Of a stretch of DNA of 43,049 bases, positions 42,045 to 43,049 are shown piece by piece (positions within the stretch are counted from its first letter, which is position 1; the number at the start of each line of letters is the position of its first letter). The notes under the pieces were generated by a model, which was given only the letters and a program-made list of their open reading frames with translations, was not told the origin of the DNA and ran no database searches. The translations under genes and the position numbers were made by a program. The DNA is from JAKAGZ01 sp035266865 (GTDB taxonomy: Bacteria; Bacteroidota; Ignavibacteria; Ignavibacteriales; Ignavibacteriaceae), in the NCBI GenBank assembly GCA_035266865.1, contig DATFMR010000072.1, forward strand, positions 1 to 43,049. The letters are read 5' to 3'.

Positions 42045-43049
42045 GTGAAAAAGACAAAATATATATCTATAACATTAGTAGTGCTTGCCGTTATTATTGC
42101 TGTGCTATTTTATAATAAAGCCAGGATGAAAGCGAACACCGCTAACCTAAAATTTGATTCCTATCCTGTTAACGTAACAAAAGTAGATAGAAAGCTGGTT
42201 AGTAAAGATCTTCAATTGGTCGGAACTATTCATGCTAATAACGATGTCTCTATTGTGGCAGAAGCACAGGGAAGGGTCGTAAAAGTTAATGCAGAAGTTG
42301 GGGATTATAAACCAGCCGGTTCTGTATTAATTCAAATTGACAATGAATTAAAACTTACTGCAATGAAAACCGCAGAAGTAAATTATGAAAAATCAAAAAA
42401 AGATTACAAGAGATTTAAAGCATTATATAAAGGAAATTCAGTTACAGATTCGCAGCTTGAAAATGCAAAACTGGCTTACCAGTCTGCTGAGTCTCAATAT
42501 ATAACTGCAAAACGCCAGTATGAAGATACCAAAGTAACAACTCCAATTTCAGGTGTAGTTACTTCCCGGTTGGTTGATATTGGAGATTATGTTAAGATGA
42601 ACAGCCCCGTAGCAAATGTAGTAGACATTTCAAAATTAAAAGTTGTAGTAAACGTAGCAGAAAGTGATGTCTTTAAAATGAAAATCGGGGATAAAGTTGA
42701 AATTACAACGGAAGTATATCCCGGTGTAGTTTTTAATGGCAAAATTGCAACGATCAGTGCTAAGGCGGATGAAGCACATACTTATCCTGTGGAAATTATT
42801 CTGCCTAATTCTAAAGAACATCCTTTAAAGGCAGGAATGTTCGGCAAAGCAAACTTTGTTTCTAATACAAAAGGTGATATCCTTCTTATCCCGAGAGAGG
42901 CTTTACTCGGAAGTATTAAAAATCCGAAAGTCTTTGTTGTTGAAAATAACACAGCAAAACTTACAGATCTGGTTATTGGTAATACCTATGATAATTATCT
43001 TGAAGTTCTGAGCGGACTGAAAGAAGGACAGCAAATAGTAATTAACGGG
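42045..43049 (+). CDS. RND efflux periplasmic adaptor subunit (3' end cut by window)
   Basis: 335 codons from GTG 42045 to the window edge, with no stop. One N-terminal membrane segment (about 5-24) is followed by a biotinyl-lipoyl-like half (VAEAQGRVVKVNAEVGDYKPAGSVLIQID). A short coiled-coil hairpin (about 105-160), the second lipoyl half (VTTPISGVVTSRLVDIGDYV) and a beta-barrel with membrane-proximal domain follow. This is the HlyD/MFP adaptor type that links an RND pump to TolC. The pump gene presumably lies beyond the window. It follows tolC by 21 nt. Confidence 0.92.
   Translation, partial: MKKTKYISITLVVLAVIIAVLFYNKARMKANTANLKFDSYPVNVTKVDRKLVSKDLQLVGTIHANNDVSIVAEAQGRVVKVNAEVGDYKPAGSVLIQIDNELKLTAMKTAEVNYEKSKKDYKRFKALYKGNSVTDSQLENAKLAYQSAESQYITAKRQYEDTKVTTPISGVVTSRLVDIGDYVKMNSPVANVVDISKLKVVVNVAESDVFKMKIGDKVEITTEVYPGVVFNGKIATISAKADEAHTYPVEIILPNSKEHPLKAGMFGKANFVSNTKGDILLIPREALLGSIKNPKVFVVENNTAKLTDLVIGNTYDNYLEVLSGLKEGQQIVING

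Noticed and set aside
1..43049. CRISPR arrays, tRNA or rRNA genes, insertion sequences, prophage or integron parts
   Set aside because: No regularly spaced repeats, tRNA-like folds, transposase or integrase genes, or phage proteins were found on either strand.

Overview
The window is AT-rich, gene-dense chromosomal DNA from a member of the FCB group, most likely an Ignavibacteria-type bacterium (Bacteroidota/Chlorobi side). Four things point there: a secreted protein ending in a type IX secretion (T9SS) sorting domain with the NQNYPNPFNPSTTISF-type motif; a GWxTD-domain protein; promoters of the TAnnTTTG kind used by Bacteroidota sigma factors; and weak or absent Shine-Dalgarno sequences with several forced TTG starts. 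No rRNA, tRNA, CRISPR array, insertion sequence or prophage is visible. No gene-free stretch reaches 300 bases; the longest are 279 nt (39785-40063) and 225 nt (30621-30845).

Layout. 1-2340: an epimerase cut by the window edge (minus strand) diverges from a T9SS cargo protein. 2468-14068: a long plus-strand run of tRNA modification (miaB) and envelope genes: SPOR protein, MBL-fold hydrolase, sigma-54 activator, LptE, cellulose-synthase-like GT2, TPR protein, 3-methyladenine glycosylase, GT9, DUF3108 protein, CPBP protease, zinc-ribbon protein and cdsA. 14075-19428: rimO, a GWxTD protein, a PfkB sugar kinase and a BamA/TamA-like outer-membrane protein. 19601-20907: a nitroreductase-pirin pair behind an operator-like inverted repeat. 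20945-23142: a geranylgeranyl-reductase-type flavoprotein diverges from a UbiA/DGGGP-synthase-type prenyltransferase. The prenyltransferase heads an overlapping run with rnhB, yraN and the TRAP permeases dctQ and dctM. 26080-30620 (minus strand): MsrAB lipoprotein, sensor kinase, response regulator, and the TRAP binding protein dctP. 30846-33438: an MlaE-F-D lipid transport operon. 33601-39784: uvrA, a Gdx-type SMR exporter, tag, a Trm112-like protein, an ICMT-like methyltransferase and an N-acetylmuramoyl-L-alanine amidase. 40064-43049: a TetR regulator, TolC and an RND adaptor that runs off the window end.

How the genes work together. Most encode envelope construction (LPS transport and glycosylation, phospholipid synthesis, Mla transport, outer-membrane assembly, peptidoglycan cleavage) or genome and translation upkeep (MiaB, RimO, RNase HII, UvrA, two alkyladenine glycosylases). 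The most interesting regulatory signals are: a 21-bp box shared by the two-component operon and the adjacent msrAB, suggesting a dedicated envelope methionine-sulfoxide repair regulon; a duplicated interrupted inverted repeat in front of tetR-tolC-RND; and inverted repeats over the promoters of the nitroreductase-pirin operon and uvrA.
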